A stretch of DNA of 64,000 bases from Ornithinibacillus bavariensis (GCF_050433565.1 NZ_JBNPWZ010000007.1:62001-126000), one strand, 5' to 3'. Counted from the stretch's first letter, positions 34,889-44,994 are shown. Notes: generated by a model not told the origin, from the sequence alone. Program-made: numbers and translations.

Positions 34889-35419
34889 TTAAGAACTTTT
34901 TCCATCATTTGAAATAGCGGCGTCTATTTTCTTATCTAGCTCTGCAATTAAATAAAGCTCTTTTTCCCTATCCATATTTCGATAATGATGCTTGTTTCCA
35001 GGTTCTTTGTCAGATTCATCTGCTAGATGTACAACTTTTTGAAGAGGGGTGAATTGGAATTCTCCTGTTGGGAGTGCAGAATCCGTGTGAAAAAGAATAG
35101 CATGGGCGATTTCTTTGGCAACATGCTTATCCTCTCCCAAACGTACGAGTAGCTTATGTGCACGTTCCGCTCCTTTTATCGGATGGATATCATACTCACG
35201 ATAAAGTCGGTAATCCCATTTTCCTTCACTATACCATTCATAATGACCAATATCGTGTAGAAAACCTGCCTTTGCTGCTAAATCAGGATTAACACCATAT
35301 TTTATTGCTAAGTCATATGCATGGTAGGCAACAGAAATTGCATGTGCCATTCCAGAGCGTCTTACATATTTTTGCGTTATCGGATGAAGGTAAATATTGG
35401 TTAAGGTTACTGTTCTCAT
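34889..35419 (-). CDS. HD-domain phosphohydrolase
   Basis: A 176-residue HD-superfamily protein. Metal ligands: His in GMAHAISVAYHAY, HD pair in FLHDIGHYEW, and Asp in VVHLADESD. Start ATG 35419 with AGGAGGGG upstream. Family members cleave nucleotides or phosphomonoesters; no specific substrate can be given. Adjacent UDG-like gene is on the same strand 110 bp upstream. Confidence 0.82.
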   Translation of the reverse strand: MRTVTLTNIYLHPITQKYVRRSGMAHAISVAYHAYDLAIKYGVNPDLAAKAGFLHDIGHYEWYSEGKWDYRLYREYDIHPIKGAERAHKLLVRLGEDKHVAKEIAHAILFHTDSALPTGEFQFTPLQKVVHLADESDKEPGNKHHYRNMDREKELYLIAELDKKIDAAISNDGKSS

Positions 35420-35529
35420 AGATGTCCCCTCCTGACTGATAAAATTATCGATATATTACCATTTGAAGCGATAGAATGCAATTGAAAAAATCCAACCAAA
35501 GTAAAGGTAATCATAAAAATTTCACGGTA

Positions 35530-36105
35530 CTAGTTTATTTCCCTAATCCGTGCTGCCACAAACTGCATATCTTCACGAAGTAATGGATATAAATTAGGTC
35601 GACGTCTAGCGGCAAGTGGATGATATGCAGCAGTTACAGTGTGTTCGCCCACTAGATGCCACTTACCTCTCAAACCTTTTACATCCAGTTCCGAATTGCG
35701 GAAAAAGGCCTGAACCGCAACATTACCAAGACAAACAATCAGCTTTGGATTTTGCTCAGCTAATTGCTCTAATAAATGCTGCATACAAATAGCTCGTGTC
35801 TTCTCTTTATCATAGGCTCGAACTGGTTGCCTTTTTAAGATATAGGTGACATAGAGTTGTTTTTTGGTTAATCCTGCTTCATGCGTTGCTTGCTGTAAGG
35901 TTTGTCGCGTACCACATACCATAGGATTACCCTTTCGATCCTCACGTGCCCCTGGATTGTCTAGAATAATCATTATTGGAGCTTTCGGGTTGCCTTCACC
36001 CCAAATCATTCTTGACCCTTGTCGATATAAGCCACATTCTTGGCATTCGGTTAGGCATGACGGGACAGGGTCCTCTGGCCAAACTTCTGGGCAAAACTCA
36101 CTCAT
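35530..36105 (-). CDS. Uracil-DNA glycosylase family 4/5-like protein
   Basis: A 191-residue UDG-fold protein. Motif 1 region: GEGNPKAPIMIILDNPGARED; then GNPMVCGTR and AYHPLAARRRP (HPxxxR, leucine-loop motif). Cys21, Cys24, Cys107 and Cys125 could bind a 4Fe-4S cluster as in family 4. ATG 36105 has AGGAGTG upstream. Base-excision repair is the expected role; the altered motif 1 (DNPG for the usual QAPG/EAPG) means activity is not assured. Confidence 0.78.
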   Translation of the reverse strand: MSEFCPEVWPEDPVPSCLTECQECGLYRQGSRMIWGEGNPKAPIMIILDNPGAREDRKGNPMVCGTRQTLQQATHEAGLTKKQLYVTYILKRQPVRAYDKEKTRAICMQHLLEQLAEQNPKLIVCLGNVAVQAFFRNSELDVKGLRGKWHLVGEHTVTAAYHPLAARRRPNLYPLLREDMQFVAARIREIN

Positions 36106-36281
36106 GAATTATCACACTCCTTAGGTTTAGATTGTCCCTTAGAAACAAATTCACCCAATAAAGAGATACTGATGTAGGATGTCTTTTTACAATGAATTTC
36201 TACGTGGATTATCGAGTATGAGGGATTTAGACAACTTTGATATAATAAAGAAAATAAATTGGTTTCAAGGGGTGTATAAAA

Positions 36282-36839
36282 GTGAGTAAAAAGTGTTTAT
36301 TAAATGTTGATTATACGAATGATTTCATTGCTGAGGATGGAGCATTAACTTGCGGGAAGCCTGGACAAGCTATAGAAGAATATATTATAAGCCTAACCAA
36401 ACAGTTTATTGATAACGGAGATGAGGTAGTTTTTGCAATTGATAAACATCTCGAGAATGACCCCTATCACCCTGAAGCAATGCTTTATCCCCCTCATAAT
36501 ATCGTCGGGACAAAAGGAAGAGAATTATATGGTGATCTACAAAATGTGTGGGAAGCTAATAAATCGAAATCGAATGTTCACTGGATGGACAAAACAAGAT
36601 ATTCCGCATTTGTAGGTACTAGTTTAGAGCTTTTCCTCCGTGAAAGAAAAATATCTGAAATACATATTGTTGGCACATGTACTGACATCTGTGTCCTCCA
36701 TACTGCGATTGATGCATATGGAAGAGGCTTTGACATTGTCATCCACGAAAATGGTGTTGCAAGCTTTAATCAAATTGGACACGAATGGGCATTGCAGCAC
36801 TTTGTGAATACACTAAATGCAAACGTAGTTAAAAATTAA
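36282..36839 (+). CDS. pncA: Nicotinamidase (isochorismatase family)
   Basis: A 185-residue cysteine hydrolase. Triad Asp10 (LNVDYTNDF), Lys104 (WMDKTRYSAF) and Cys137 (GTCTDICVLH); metal ligands Asp54 and His56 (AIDKHLEND). Converts nicotinamide to nicotinate. GTG start with AAGGGGTG about 7 bases upstream; TATAAT at 36241. 62 bp before pncB on the same strand, completing the salvage pathway. Confidence 0.9.
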   Translation: MSKKCLLNVDYTNDFIAEDGALTCGKPGQAIEEYIISLTKQFIDNGDEVVFAIDKHLENDPYHPEAMLYPPHNIVGTKGRELYGDLQNVWEANKSKSNVHWMDKTRYSAFVGTSLELFLRERKISEIHIVGTCTDICVLHTAIDAYGRGFDIVIHENGVASFNQIGHEWALQHFVNTLNANVVKN

Positions 36840-36901
36840 ACGTAAGGTTCATGAAGTTAAGGAAAGAATGAATAATAACCACTCTTTTAGGAGGTACTCC
36901 A

Positions 36902-38347
36902 ATGGAAAATACTGATGATAGCTTAACCCTCCATACAGATTTATATCAAATTAATATGGCTGAAACTTACTGGGCAGATAATATCCATGAGCGCAAGGCA
37001 GTATTTGATTTATATTTCCGAAAACTACCATTTGGAAATGGATATGCCGTATTTGCTGGTTTGGAAAGGGTAATAGAATTTGTAAAAAACTTCAAATTTA
37101 GTGATTCTGATATTCGTTATTTAGCTGAACAAGGATATCGTGAGGATTTTCTTGATTATTTAAGAACGGTACGCTTTACTGGTTCAATTAAGTCTATGCA
37201 AGAAGGAGAAATAGTGTTTGGTAATGAACCCCTTCTTCGTGTTGAGGCAGGTCTAGTAGAGGCACAGCTTATAGAGACGGCATTATTAAATATTATCAAT
37301 TACCAAACACTAATCGCGACGAAAGCATCTCGTATTAAACAAATTGCCAAAAATCATATGTTAATGGAGTTTGGTACGAGAAGGGCCCAAGAGATGGATG
37401 CAGCCATTTGGGGAACTCGCGCTGCCTTTATAGGAGGGTTTCAAGCAACGAGTAATGTTCGTGCAGGAAAATTATTTGGTATCCCTATCGCTGGTACGCA
37501 TGCCCATGCGATGGTACAAGCCTACCAAGATGAATACACTGCCTTTATGAAATACGCAGAACGCCATAAGAACTGTGTTTTCCTAGTGGACACGTATGAT
37601 ACATTAAAATCTGGGGTACCTAATGCGATACGAGTAGCAAAGGAGCTAGGTGACCGTATCAACTTTTTAGGTATTCGTTTAGATAGCGGTGACCTTGCAT
37701 ACCTTTCCAAAAAGGCAAGAAAGATGTTAGATGAAGCAGGTTTTACGGAGGCAAAAATATTCGCTTCAAACGACTTAGATGAACATACGATATTTAGTCT
37801 TCATTCCCAGGATGCTAAAATTGATGTCTATGGCGTGGGAACCAAGCTAATTACCGCTTTTGACCAGCCTGCCTTAGGTGCGGTATATAAATTAGTTGCC
37901 ATTGAAAATGAACATGGTGAAATGGAAGATACGATAAAGATTTCTGGAAATCCAGAAAAAGTAACGACACCAGGGGTGAAAAAGGTATATCGAATTATTA
38001 ATACGACCAATCATCGTTCTGAAGGGGATTACATCACATTGGAGGATGAGGATCCGAATAAGGAAAATAAAATAAAAATGTTCCATCCTGTTCATACCTA
38101 TATCAGCAAGTTTGTCACTAAATTCAAAGCTGTTAACCTGCATCACGAAATTTTCCAGAATGGAAAATTAGTCTATGATACTCCGAGCTTAGAGGAATTA
38201 CAAGCATATGCTGAAAAGCAATTACAGTTATTATGGAATGAATATAAGCGTCCTATAAATCCGGAAGAATATCCTGTAGATTTAAGTATCAAAACATGGG
38301 AAAATAAAATGAGAAAGATAGAAGAGGTTAGAAAGAAAATAAAATAG
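36902..38347 (+). CDS. pncB: Nicotinate phosphoribosyltransferase
   Basis: A 481-residue NAPRTase. LTLHTDLYQINMAETYW, the catalytic MEFGTRRAQEMDAAIWGTR with the phosphorylated His equivalent in GTHAHAMVQAY, and RLDSGDLAYLSK and TKLITAFDQPALGAVYKLV identify it. Makes nicotinate mononucleotide from nicotinate and PRPP. AGGAGG 7 bases before ATG. Follows pncA. Confidence 0.96.
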   Translation: MENTDDSLTLHTDLYQINMAETYWADNIHERKAVFDLYFRKLPFGNGYAVFAGLERVIEFVKNFKFSDSDIRYLAEQGYREDFLDYLRTVRFTGSIKSMQEGEIVFGNEPLLRVEAGLVEAQLIETALLNIINYQTLIATKASRIKQIAKNHMLMEFGTRRAQEMDAAIWGTRAAFIGGFQATSNVRAGKLFGIPIAGTHAHAMVQAYQDEYTAFMKYAERHKNCVFLVDTYDTLKSGVPNAIRVAKELGDRINFLGIRLDSGDLAYLSKKARKMLDEAGFTEAKIFASNDLDEHTIFSLHSQDAKIDVYGVGTKLITAFDQPALGAVYKLVAIENEHGEMEDTIKISGNPEKVTTPGVKKVYRIINTTNHRSEGDYITLEDEDPNKENKIKMFHPVHTYISKFVTKFKAVNLHHEIFQNGKLVYDTPSLEELQAYAEKQLQLLWNEYKRPINPEEYPVDLSIKTWENKMRKIEEVRKKIK

Positions 38348-38370
38348 CATTTCATAAAATTATTTAACAG

Positions 38371-38406
38371 TGGCATCGCTATACCTATGCGATGCCATAT
38401 TTTTTA
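38371..38406 (+). terminator. Terminator after pncAB
   Basis: TGGCATCGC / GCGATGCCA stem followed by ATTTTTTT. Confidence 0.88.
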
Positions 38407-38492
38407 TACTTTATACGTATCGAATAATTTAAAATAACGTATCATAAGTTGATTATAGAATGATACTACAGCCTGAAGGGAGGAGTTATAGG

Positions 38493-39254
38493 TTGTTTGA
38501 TTTCTTACTAGGAGATCAACTAGCGTGGAATATTCCTTTGTTCATGTTGCTCCTTCTCATCGCATTACTTTATAAATGGCTTGTAAAGAATTACTTACAT
38601 AAAACAATTGTACATAGGAAAACATTTTCCATTTTTCTAGGCTTGGGACTCTTATACCTGGCAATTGGTAGTCCTTTAACGAAGATTAGTGAACTATCCT
38701 TTAGCTTACACATGCTTCAGATGAGCATACTTTATTTCATCATTCCGCCGCTTATCATTTATGGAATGCCAGCTTTTAAAGCATTAAACAGATGGCTTCT
38801 CCCCCCACAGATCGCTTTAGTAAGCTTTGCTATATTACTTTTTTTGTATCATATTCCAATCGTGATAAACCTTTTATCCGCTTATTCAGCTATTCATAAC
38901 GGATATGTTACACTATTATTTATCTTATCCTTGCATTTCTGGTGGCCATTAGTTGCACCTGATCCGAAGCATCGTTTCCAAGGAACAGTGAAAAAACAGT
39001 ATTGTCATTATAATAGCCTCTATATTATGCCAGCCTGTTTGTTATTAATTGTTAGTGCTGTAATCGGCGAGATTAATAATCCATTTCTCACACAAATTAC
39101 TGCTCATCTATGCCTGCCTTCCGAAACCAACTCCATACAAGTACTCCCTCCATTTTTTAATACTTCATATGATCAAATAACAGCAGGAATACTTATGATA
39201 GGAATCCATAAGCTGTCTTTAAAATTAACCATTCATATTAGTAATGATTCATGA
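38493..39254 (+). CDS. CtaG-like cytochrome c oxidase assembly factor
   Basis: A 253-residue, seven-helix protein of the caa3_CtaG family. Conserved: AIGSPLTKISELSFSLHMLQMS (His in membrane, possibly copper-related), PPLIIYGMP, and LHFWWPLVAPDP. TTG 38493 is preferred as start since GGGAGGAG lies 7 bases upstream; the earlier ATG at 38460 precedes the ribosome site. Helps build the CuB/CuA centre of caa3 oxidase. No oxidase genes adjacent. Confidence 0.82.
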   Translation: MFDFLLGDQLAWNIPLFMLLLLIALLYKWLVKNYLHKTIVHRKTFSIFLGLGLLYLAIGSPLTKISELSFSLHMLQMSILYFIIPPLIIYGMPAFKALNRWLLPPQIALVSFAILLFLYHIPIVINLLSAYSAIHNGYVTLLFILSLHFWWPLVAPDPKHRFQGTVKKQYCHYNSLYIMPACLLLIVSAVIGEINNPFLTQITAHLCLPSETNSIQVLPPFFNTSYDQITAGILMIGIHKLSLKLTIHISNDS

Positions 39255-39316
39255 AACATTTATCGAAGTTCCTACGTCTAAGTTTTAAACACCAATATAA
39301 ATTGAGGTAACTGACG

Positions 39317-39775
39317 ATGCGAAAAATGATTTGGTTTACACTTTTACTCCTTTTTATGGCTAGCACTCTTGTAGGCTGTCAATTAACTAATTCCACAGAA
39401 CGACTAACAACGAATGGTAATTCGGACTCCAAAAAATCGTCCAATACAGAGCTGCGTACAGTCAGTATTTCTAGTTCAAGAGGATTTGCTAACACAAACT
39501 CAGACTATTTCATTGAATATGATGATACTTCGACCCTATCTTTTTTTGAAAAACTAACTACTAGTGCTGAAAAAGTTCCTGGGATAGTGAATATGGCTGA
39601 GCCTGAATTTGATCTATTCATTACTTATGTGGACGGAAGCACCGAAGGATATCATTTGTGGGTAGGAGCAGACGGGGAAGAAAGCACGTTGATGCATGCT
39701 AAGGACACACATACCATCTACGCCATCCCAGAAGATTTGACTTCATCATTAAAAGAATTTGTACAATCAAAATAA
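39317..39775 (+). CDS. Putative lipoprotein
   Basis: A 152-residue protein with signal peptide and lipobox LVGC (Cys 21), a Ser/Thr/Asn-rich linker to about residue 55, and a compact domain containing EPEFDLFITYVDGSTEGYHLW. Function unknown; fold resembles small surface lipoproteins of Bacillaceae. Start ATG with GAGGTAACTG upstream. Strong bidirectional terminator follows the stop. Confidence 0.78.
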   Translation: MRKMIWFTLLLLFMASTLVGCQLTNSTERLTTNGNSDSKKSSNTELRTVSISSSRGFANTNSDYFIEYDDTSTLSFFEKLTTSAEKVPGIVNMAEPEFDLFITYVDGSTEGYHLWVGADGEESTLMHAKDTHTIYAIPEDLTSSLKEFVQSK

Positions 39776-39805
39776 GAGGTTCCTGGCATGATAGCAGGAA
39801 CCTCT
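39775..39805. terminator. Bidirectional terminator
   Basis: AGAGGTTCCTG pairs perfectly with CAGGAACCTCT around a 9-base loop; T-rich flank on the minus strand (TTATTTT). Confidence 0.88.
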
Positions 39806-39817
39806 ATATATTGTGAC

Positions 39818-40834
39818 CTAACCAAAGATCAAAAGATAAATAAATACAATAACCATCACAATTAATCCAAAAGGAACACCCATTTTAGCCCATTCTTTAC
39901 TGGTAATTCCAAGCTTATTCGCAGATATAATGTTTGGAATGTTACCTGGAATAAGCATTCCACCACTAATAATTAAGCCTAATAATAGAAATTCTATCGT
40001 TTGGTAGGACATTGCTGGACTTATTTCTGCAGCAGCTAATGTTGCGTTATCTAAAACCGCTGATATCATATTGATCCAGTACAAAATGGTTGGAGGTAAA
40101 TCTAATAAATAACGATCCACTAATGGCTCATATCCCGCTCCTAATAATGTTAATCCCATTACAAATAAATAAATTTTAAAGGAACGGATTAGTATTTCTG
40201 AGTAGCTCTCTGCATCATTATCCCCATCTAAGCCACGGTCACTCTGACTAGGCTTTAGAACAAAATAAGATACAATACCAATTGCTAGAACAACGATAAT
40301 AACCTCTAGCCCTATGGATTGAAACAGATAGGAGAAGCTTTCATTCAGTTTGTTTGTCGTTATTGTTGCTAACGGCTCACCAATTGGCGTTAATACGGCC
40401 CCTAGTCCAATCGAAAAACAAGCTAGGATAACGGTTCGAATTTCAGTCTTTCGATCCAGCTTCAAGACACTCACGATGGAAACTAGAACAATAGCTGCGA
40501 TAATTGCTGTAATAACACTTGATAATAGTCCTAAAACAACAATAATAACAGCAAGAAATAAACTTATATTCATTTTTTGACTAACCTTTAAAATGAAGCC
40601 TTCGATCGGTTTCTTTAACCATTTAAACAACAGGCCAGCAATTAGAACGGCTAACGTAATAAAGATAGGATCCTTCAATGCCTCTGCAAATAACTCTATA
40701 TTCAAAACACCACTGACAATTGCAGCTAGTAGCCCCATCACAAATAAAAATGGTTCTAAATTTCGTTCAATAGGTTTTACAAAGAAAGGTAAAAATAATA
40801 CAAGGAATAAGATAATAATAAGACCAACGGTCAT
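39818..40834 (-). CDS. DUF1646-family predicted cation transporter
   Basis: A 338-residue, about 10-helix protein. GLGAVLTPIGEPLATI and PGNIPNIISANKLGI are ArsB/NhaD-like re-entrant motifs characteristic of DUF1646. The A-x-x-D-N-A-T motif (SAVLDNATLAAAEISP) resembles Na+/H+ antiporter signatures. Start ATG 40834 preceded by GGAGGC. Function inferred only. Confidence 0.78.
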   Translation of the reverse strand: MTVGLIIILFLVLFLPFFVKPIERNLEPFLFVMGLLAAIVSGVLNIELFAEALKDPIFITLAVLIAGLLFKWLKKPIEGFILKVSQKMNISLFLAVIIVVLGLLSSVITAIIAAIVLVSIVSVLKLDRKTEIRTVILACFSIGLGAVLTPIGEPLATITTNKLNESFSYLFQSIGLEVIIVVLAIGIVSYFVLKPSQSDRGLDGDNDAESYSEILIRSFKIYLFVMGLTLLGAGYEPLVDRYLLDLPPTILYWINMISAVLDNATLAAAEISPAMSYQTIEFLLLGLIISGGMLIPGNIPNIISANKLGITSKEWAKMGVPFGLIVMVIVFIYLLIFG

Positions 40835-40966
40835 TGACTATGCCTCCAGTTCGTAGATGAAATTTTTGTTGTTAATATAAGGTTAATCAAATAATGAAAA
40901 AATATTAGTGAGCGGATTCACATTTAAAAATAGGCTTCCCTTTACATATGTCTAATTTTACCACAA

Positions 40967-42220
40967 CTAACCAGAAGTTTTGTTATTGGAGTCCTTATCC
41001 TTTTTCACGATTAAATAATATAAAACTAGAACCGGTGATAATAGAATGGCACAGCATACAAATGCAGTTCTTATTGCCAACTTGGTTGCTATAAGACCAA
41101 TCACTGGGCCACCGCTAATTTGGCCAATAGCATCTATTTGTCCCTTCACAGAAAAGAATGATGCGCGTGTCTTTGAATCGACGATTAGTTGGTTCAACCA
41201 AACATCCACTAATGGCTCCATCGTATGTCTGCAAATTTGGATTAACATATAGAATACAAGCAAACCAATAACCAATGTTGAAAATGCAAAGCCTAGCAAT
41301 GAACTAATAATGATAAAACTACCGATAAATAATGCTATATAGATTTGTTTTCTTCTCTCATAAATCGTGCTTTTACTAATAAAATGTAGCGTTATAAAGG
41401 AAAAAAGTACAATGACGAACTCAATAGCCCCCATAAATATAACTAGTTGTGAATCCGTAAGCTTCAATAGATTTGCAGCATCAATAAAATGTGTCATCCA
41501 AAGTCTATCAAAGCCCTCACTATACAGACCAAATAATAAAGCAATTAAAAATAATATCCGCAATAGAAAGCTAGCTTTGGAATATCGAATAATGTTCTTC
41601 ATATTCTTCTTCAGATGACTCCAGGTAGAATCCCTTTCCTCTTTATTAGCAGGATGAAAGTTCTCTTCCTTCATATAGCGAATTAATAGTACAGCTAATA
41701 GCAGCATACCAATTCCACCTAATAGAATTGGGAGATTAACCATAAAGTACCCAACTCCTATACTTAATGGAATTGCTATGATCCGACCTAAATTCCCTGC
41801 TCTGGCACCTTTTACAAACGCAGCAGATGCCTCCTTCTCTCCAATCTCATCTGCAATCCATGCTTGCTGGGCACCGCTAGTAAATGTGTACCCTATTCCC
41901 CATAACACCTGTGAAATAATTACGGTAACAAACAAAGGGAAAAGTCCCTCTATTAAAAAACCACTCCCTATTAAAAAGTACCCGATAATAATAGATAGCT
42001 TCCGACTCTTTAAATCCGCAACAACTCCCGTCGGAATTTCGAATAGGAAAACTGTCAGTTCTAGCACCGTTCCAACTAAAACAAGCTGGAGCGGATCAAG
42101 CCTTACAATTTGTACATGATACAACAAGTTTACGGTAAAGATAAATGTAAAAATTAGTGCAGATAAAAAATTGGTATAGATATAGACTTTATAAGGATCT
42201 CTATCACGTAAAAACCTCAA
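40967..42220 (-). CDS. MFS transporter
   Basis: A 417-residue, 12-helix major facilitator. FEIPTGVVADLKSRKLSIIIG is the A-motif loop (G-x3-D-x2-R/SRK), and SGAQQAWIADEIGE in TM4-5 is typical of the YfmI/YqjV-type drug-efflux-like group. Start is TTG 42220 with GGAGAAG about 8 bases upstream. Substrate unknown; single gene. Confidence 0.85.
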   Translation of the reverse strand: MRFLRDRDPYKVYIYTNFLSALIFTFIFTVNLLYHVQIVRLDPLQLVLVGTVLELTVFLFEIPTGVVADLKSRKLSIIIGYFLIGSGFLIEGLFPLFVTVIISQVLWGIGYTFTSGAQQAWIADEIGEKEASAAFVKGARAGNLGRIIAIPLSIGVGYFMVNLPILLGGIGMLLLAVLLIRYMKEENFHPANKEERDSTWSHLKKNMKNIIRYSKASFLLRILFLIALLFGLYSEGFDRLWMTHFIDAANLLKLTDSQLVIFMGAIEFVIVLFSFITLHFISKSTIYERRKQIYIALFIGSFIIISSLLGFAFSTLVIGLLVFYMLIQICRHTMEPLVDVWLNQLIVDSKTRASFFSVKGQIDAIGQISGGPVIGLIATKLAIRTAFVCCAILLSPVLVLYYLIVKKDKDSNNKTSG

Positions 42221-42382
42221 TTTTTCTACTTCTCCCGATTATTTTTTCATTTAGTATAACACAAATGGGAATAGTTACTATTTTTTAAAAAGGTTGAATA
42301 GGGGGGAAATATTAAAGCTGAAGCCTGTTGTGTTATACTCTAATATGGAAAGTTACTAGAAGAAAGAAGGAAGATTAACAGA

Positions 42383-42943
42383 ATGAATTGGTATGAAAAA
42401 CTACAGACCTATTTTCCAGTTGATGAAATGAAAGCAAAGGAACAGCTTGATGCACTATTAGAAGAAAAAGGGAATATATATGTTAAAGATGAGGGAAAAT
42501 ATCATATTGTCATGTATGCAGAATTTGATACGTTCATTTTTGTCGATTTCTTATTAGTCTCCAAAGAATCAAGGGGAACAGGAATTGGCCATCAAATCAT
42601 TGAAAAGTTAAAAGCAAAAAACAAACCAATTATTTTAGAAGTTGAAGCAGTTGATCCTAATAGTCCTGACACCGAAAAGAGGCTTCGCTTTTATAAGCGA
42701 GAAGGTTTTAACCCAGCAAAAGACATCCAATATCGATTCCAGGCATTTTTATTAAACGATGAGGTACCGTTAGATATATGGTATTGGGCTGACCACTCCA
42801 TATCCGAAATGGAGATATTTGAATGGATGAAAATGGTCTATTCGGAAATTCACTCCTTCCAAGCAGAGAAAATCTATGGGTGTGTACCAAAACCAACTCA
42901 TGACGTAATCCAATATGCTGGAAACGAAAATAGCTTGGTTTAA
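42383..42943 (+). CDS. GNAT acetyltransferase-like protein
   Basis: A 186-residue protein with a GNAT core: FVDFLLVSKESRGTGIGHQIIEKLK holds the acetyl-CoA loop (RGTGIG), and RLRFYKREGFNP the C-terminal helix. About 60 further residues (DEVPLDIWYWADHS...) form an extension of unknown role. ATG 42383 after AGGAAG. Single gene; convergent with mqo. Confidence 0.8.
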   Translation: MNWYEKLQTYFPVDEMKAKEQLDALLEEKGNIYVKDEGKYHIVMYAEFDTFIFVDFLLVSKESRGTGIGHQIIEKLKAKNKPIILEVEAVDPNSPDTEKRLRFYKREGFNPAKDIQYRFQAFLLNDEVPLDIWYWADHSISEMEIFEWMKMVYSEIHSFQAEKIYGCVPKPTHDVIQYAGNENSLV

Positions 42944-42955
42944 GCCCAAACGAAT

Positions 42956-42985
42956 GAGCCGTAGATTACTATCTACGGCTCTCTT
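42956..42985. terminator. Bidirectional terminator
   Basis: GAGCCGTAGA / TCTACGGCTC stem, loop TTACTA; between convergent GNAT and mqo genes. Confidence 0.85.
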
Positions 42986-42987
42986 AT

Positions 42988-44487
42988 TTATACTTCCTGA
43001 AGTTCACTTGTTAAACATAGTGCTTCTGCGGTGGAAGCTTGAATTTCCTGAACAAGCTCTGGATTTTCTTTCAGTGATATATCATAAGAAGGAACCATTT
43101 CTTTTATCTTTGGTTTCCATTCTTCTAAATGCTCTGGGAAGCATTTTTCAATTAACTCCAGCATAATCGATACTGCGGTAGATGCACCCGGAGATGCACC
43201 AAGTAACCCTGCCACAGAACCATCAGCAGCATGCACTACCTTCGTACCGAACTGTAGTGTTCCCTTACCACCCGCTTCAGTCTCTTCAATCACTTGAACA
43301 CGCTGACCAGCAACGACAATATCCCAATCCTCACTTTTTGCATCTGGAATGAACTCGCGAAGCTCTTCCATCCGCTTTTCTTTCGTTAATAAAAGCTGTT
43401 GAATTAAGTATTTCGTCAATGCCATGTTTTTTAGGCCTGCACCGATCATATTCACGATATTGTGCATTTTAACCGAAGTAATTAGGTCAAATATAGAACC
43501 TGTCTTTAGAAACTTCGGTGAAAATCCTGCAAACGGACCGAATAATAAAGACTTTTTATTATCGATATATCTAGTATCGAGATGTGGTACAGACATTGGC
43601 GGAGCACCGACCTTAGCCTTACCATAAACCTTGGCATGATGCTGCTCAACAATTTCCGGCTTATTACATACCATAAATAATCCGCTTACAGGAAAGCCGC
43701 CAATACCTTTTCCTTCAGGGATACCAGTTTTTTGGAGCAAATGTAAGCTACCTCCACCTGCACCAAGGAAAATAAATTTGGCATGATGGCGTTCCACCGT
43801 ACCATTTTGAAGATTCTTTACTTTTAGCTCCCAGGAACCGTCATTGCCACGCTTAATGTTTTTTACCTGATGCTGATAATGAATCGTTACACCTTGATTT
43901 TGTAGGTGGGTAAATAACATCCGTGTTAAAGCACCAAAGTTCACATCTGTACCCGAATCAATTTTCGTAGCAGCAATTGGCTCGCTTGATGTTCTTCCTT
44001 CCATTATAAGCGGGATCCATTCCTTTAAGGTCTCTGGGTCATCGGAATATTCCATTCCCTCAAAAAGTGGACTTTTTGATAGCGCTTCAAATCTTTTTTT
44101 CAAAAAGTTAACATTTTTATCGCCCTCAACTAAACTCATATGAGGAATTGGCATAATAAAATCACTTGGATTTTCAATTAAATTACTGTTTACAAGATAA
44201 GACCAAAATTGTCTAGATAGTTGAAATTGCTCATTAATTTTAATTGCTTTTGTTATATCGATTGTTCCGTCTGATTTCTCAGGTGTATAGTTAAGCTCAC
44301 ATAATGCAGAATGCCCTGTTCCTGCATTGTTCCATTCATTAGAGCTCTCCTCACCCGGTTTATCCAGCTTCTCGAAAACGGTAATGTTCCAGTCTGGTTG
44401 TAGCTCTTTTAACAGTGATCCTAATGTTGCACTCATCACACCTGCGCCAATCAAGATGACATCTGTTGTACCTTGTTTGTTACTCAT
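42988..44487 (-). CDS. mqo: Malate:quinone oxidoreductase
   Basis: A 499-residue FAD-dependent membrane-associated enzyme oxidising malate to oxaloacetate with quinone as acceptor. FAD-binding LIGAGVMSATLGSLLKEL, NEWNNAGTGHSALCELNYT, LGAGGGSLHLLQKTGI and the C-terminal GASPGASTAVSIMLELI block are clear. ATG 44487 with AAGGAAGG. Complete; no partner genes. Confidence 0.97.
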   Translation of the reverse strand: MSNKQGTTDVILIGAGVMSATLGSLLKELQPDWNITVFEKLDKPGEESSNEWNNAGTGHSALCELNYTPEKSDGTIDITKAIKINEQFQLSRQFWSYLVNSNLIENPSDFIMPIPHMSLVEGDKNVNFLKKRFEALSKSPLFEGMEYSDDPETLKEWIPLIMEGRTSSEPIAATKIDSGTDVNFGALTRMLFTHLQNQGVTIHYQHQVKNIKRGNDGSWELKVKNLQNGTVERHHAKFIFLGAGGGSLHLLQKTGIPEGKGIGGFPVSGLFMVCNKPEIVEQHHAKVYGKAKVGAPPMSVPHLDTRYIDNKKSLLFGPFAGFSPKFLKTGSIFDLITSVKMHNIVNMIGAGLKNMALTKYLIQQLLLTKEKRMEELREFIPDAKSEDWDIVVAGQRVQVIEETEAGGKGTLQFGTKVVHAADGSVAGLLGASPGASTAVSIMLELIEKCFPEHLEEWKPKIKEMVPSYDISLKENPELVQEIQASTAEALCLTSELQEV

Positions 44488-44914
44488 GTTATCCTTCCTT
44501 ATCCCCTAAATATTAGGCAGTAAAGGGTGGGCTCACCCGCTTCTTTTCTGAGAAAAACTCGCATTCGCACGTCTTTCGCGAAGTGTTTGCTTTTCTTATG
44601 CTGGCGGGAAAGAATTTTTAACTTTCCTATCTGCCAAAAAGCAAGGCGCCTAAGTAGAACGCCCTTTTCTGTCACAAAAATATCATATAACTATTATAAC
44701 TATTCTTAAGTCTTTATTTCTACCATTATTATAAACTATTTTATTGCACTTAAAAAGCGAGATATTATTCTCGCTTTTTAAGGACTACGTTTTGAGTCAC
44801 TTTATTTCTTTTATTTTAATAACGCTCGATCCATATCTTGGATATTTGCTATATCAGTAAAGACGGTAGTTGGAGTCGTTCAGAGATTGGTAATGAAACA
44901 GCAATACTTCGAGT
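44488..44914. other. About 430-bp intergenic region with hairpins
   Basis: No gene seen. Contains GGGTGGGCTCACCC (44526), a GCTGGCGGGAAAG/CTTTC-TGCCA imperfect stem (about 44600-44640), and AAAAAGCGAG/CTCGCTTTTT (44752-44779). The GC-rich middle looks like a decayed intergenic repeat rather than a gene. Confidence 0.45.
44752..44779. terminator. Hairpin terminator without an adjacent gene
   Basis: AAAAAGCGAG, loop ATATTATT, CTCGCTTTTT; symmetric, active either way. No gene ends nearby, possibly the relic of a lost gene. Confidence 0.6.
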
Positions 44915-44978
44915 AAAAAAATGGACGATTATGTCGTTTCCCAGTCAGCAATTGCTACTAGAAACGAAATAACCGTCC
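44915..44978 (-). terminator. Terminator of the M4 protease gene
   Basis: Minus strand: GGACGGTTATTTCGTTTC pairs with GAAACGACATAATCGTCC (two mismatches), followed by ATTTTTTTAC. Confidence 0.78.
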
Positions 44979-44994
44979 TTCAAATTACGCTAAA

